Positions 63,066-64,000 of a DNA stretch of 64,000 bases are shown here, one piece after another (the first letter of the stretch is position 1; every line of letters begins with the position of its first letter). A model generated the notes under the pieces. The model was not told the origin of the DNA and searched no databases. It was given only the letters and a program-made list of their open reading frames with translations. The DNA is from Conchocele bisecta (lineage: Eukaryota > Mollusca > Bivalvia > Lucinida > Thyasiridae). The stretch spans positions 53,715,131-53,779,130 of the forward strand of contig CM055268.1 of the NCBI GenBank assembly GCA_029237695.1, read 5' to 3'. A program made the position numbers and the translations under genes.

Positions 63066-64000
63066 TCTTTTTGTTTTATAATATTTATACATATGTATCA
63101 TATATGTGGCTATGAATGTGACTAGCCCAGCTCCTGGTGCGAACTTGGGACAGAGAATACCAAGTGTTGTTCGTTCGCTTCCATTTCGCCACCGACGAAT
63201 AAGACAAACACTTTCGGCGCGCCCGCATTTTCATGCGTCGTTCACGATTTTGACAAATTGTTACATACGCAAGGACGTGTCTTCGACAGAACACGGCAGC
63301 ATCACATATACCTACAGTACGCTCAGCGCGATTTTTGGCTTCGTCCACCTGACCCGACACCCGACGTAAAAATTTGTCCCACCGTGTCGGGTGGAAATCC
63401 CACTCGTCCCGGTGGAGAGGCAAAATCTCCACCGTGGGAACATTTCTAAGACCGAATCTGCCGCACACGGGCAGCGAGGAGAGCATTCATGGCCGAATTA
63501 CTGGCGATTTGCACCCCCCCCACCGTGACCCACCGTGGTAACACACGGCGCGTCACACTGCCAGCTTACAGGTCATACCAGGCCCGTAGGCAGCCGCCTC
63601 GTCTCAGATTTTGCCGATAATTTTTTTTTATAATATATAATTAATGCTAAGTGCCGGGAAATCGCGTCTATGACGATCTAGATGTCAACAATTTCCCAAA
63701 CCGACCTTAATAACTTTGTCAAGTATAGAGATATAGACCTCCATATTTCCATAGTAGTTGCCAATAACGAGTGCTTTCGTTACCGCATGTCGTTTATAGT
63801 GCCAGTTTAGGCATAACAAAGTTATCAGGACCGAAACTTAAGTGTTGCGATATTTGTTGAAAAAGTGATATTTCGCCATTTTCAAAGTCCTCAAAAATGT
63901 TGAAAAACGTACAAATCGCAAAAGCCAATTAAAGTTCCTTTAAGAAAAACATCCCCCCTGTATATAGGTGCAAATTTCGTAGAAATCGGAGTAGGATTCA
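63066..64000. other. Unassigned DNA at the right edge
   Basis: A 133-codon minus-strand frame (63486-63085) has no recognisable domain and no splice context that fits ECPAS. The last 300 bp look like a dispersed repeat (GTAGAAATCGGAGTAGGATT at the edge). The next upstream ECPAS exon is not visible here. Confidence 0.4.

Noticed and set aside
63085..63486. 133-codon minus-strand frame as a further ECPAS exon
   Set aside because: No ECPAS-like block, and no acceptor or donor that fits phase 0 into the exon at 61289.

Overview
The window looks like nuclear DNA of a marine invertebrate, most probably a bivalve mollusc. The evidence is one recognisable animal gene split into small exons, very dense miniature inverted-repeat transposons (MITEs), tRNA-derived SINEs, (TCCGTC)n-bearing repeats and long tandem arrays. 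The species assignment is inference. There is no operon structure, and nearly all long open frames are chance frames or translated repeats.

Left end (1-4574): a degenerate virus-like module. It holds a major-capsid-like pseudogene (minus strand, running off the window), a penton-like pseudogene, a fibre-like gene (coiled-coil stalk plus C-terminal beta-rich domain, cut by one in-frame TGA) and a glycine-rich membrane-active-type gene with a PPPY motif. A 1-kb non-coding stretch follows, and then a long hairpin palindrome at 4466-4574 that looks like the end of the element. No polymerase, integrase or packaging ATPase is present; these may lie left of base 1.

4575-24063: gene-free DNA built of repeats. 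It contains a satellite apparently derived from a transposon end (5940-6985), several MITE families, a 167-bp tandem repeat, a Ty3/Gypsy retrotransposon remnant (14365-16330) cut by three inserted elements, SINEs, a nested hAT-like block (17717-21399) and a 1.17-kb element with about 485-bp inverted arms (22194-23361).

24064-61289, minus strand: the last 14 coding exons of ECPAS (ECM29, proteasome adaptor and scaffold). They give 468 codons plus stop, all splice phases agree, and the upstream exons lie right of the window or are not visible. Introns are packed with MITEs, SINEs and nested repeats; intron 9 (counting within the window) is 15.9 kb. A 2.9-kb minisatellite (29600-32498) abuts exon 11, and its unit is a copy of that exon's 3' end together with the 5' splice site.

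61290-64000: intronic or upstream repeats (a TA-flanked MITE, a MITE-1 copy, a SINE, a palindrome and a short tandem repeat) and unassigned DNA.

The two most unusual things are the virus-like module with its hairpin end, and the minisatellite that has multiplied a splice donor of a housekeeping gene.
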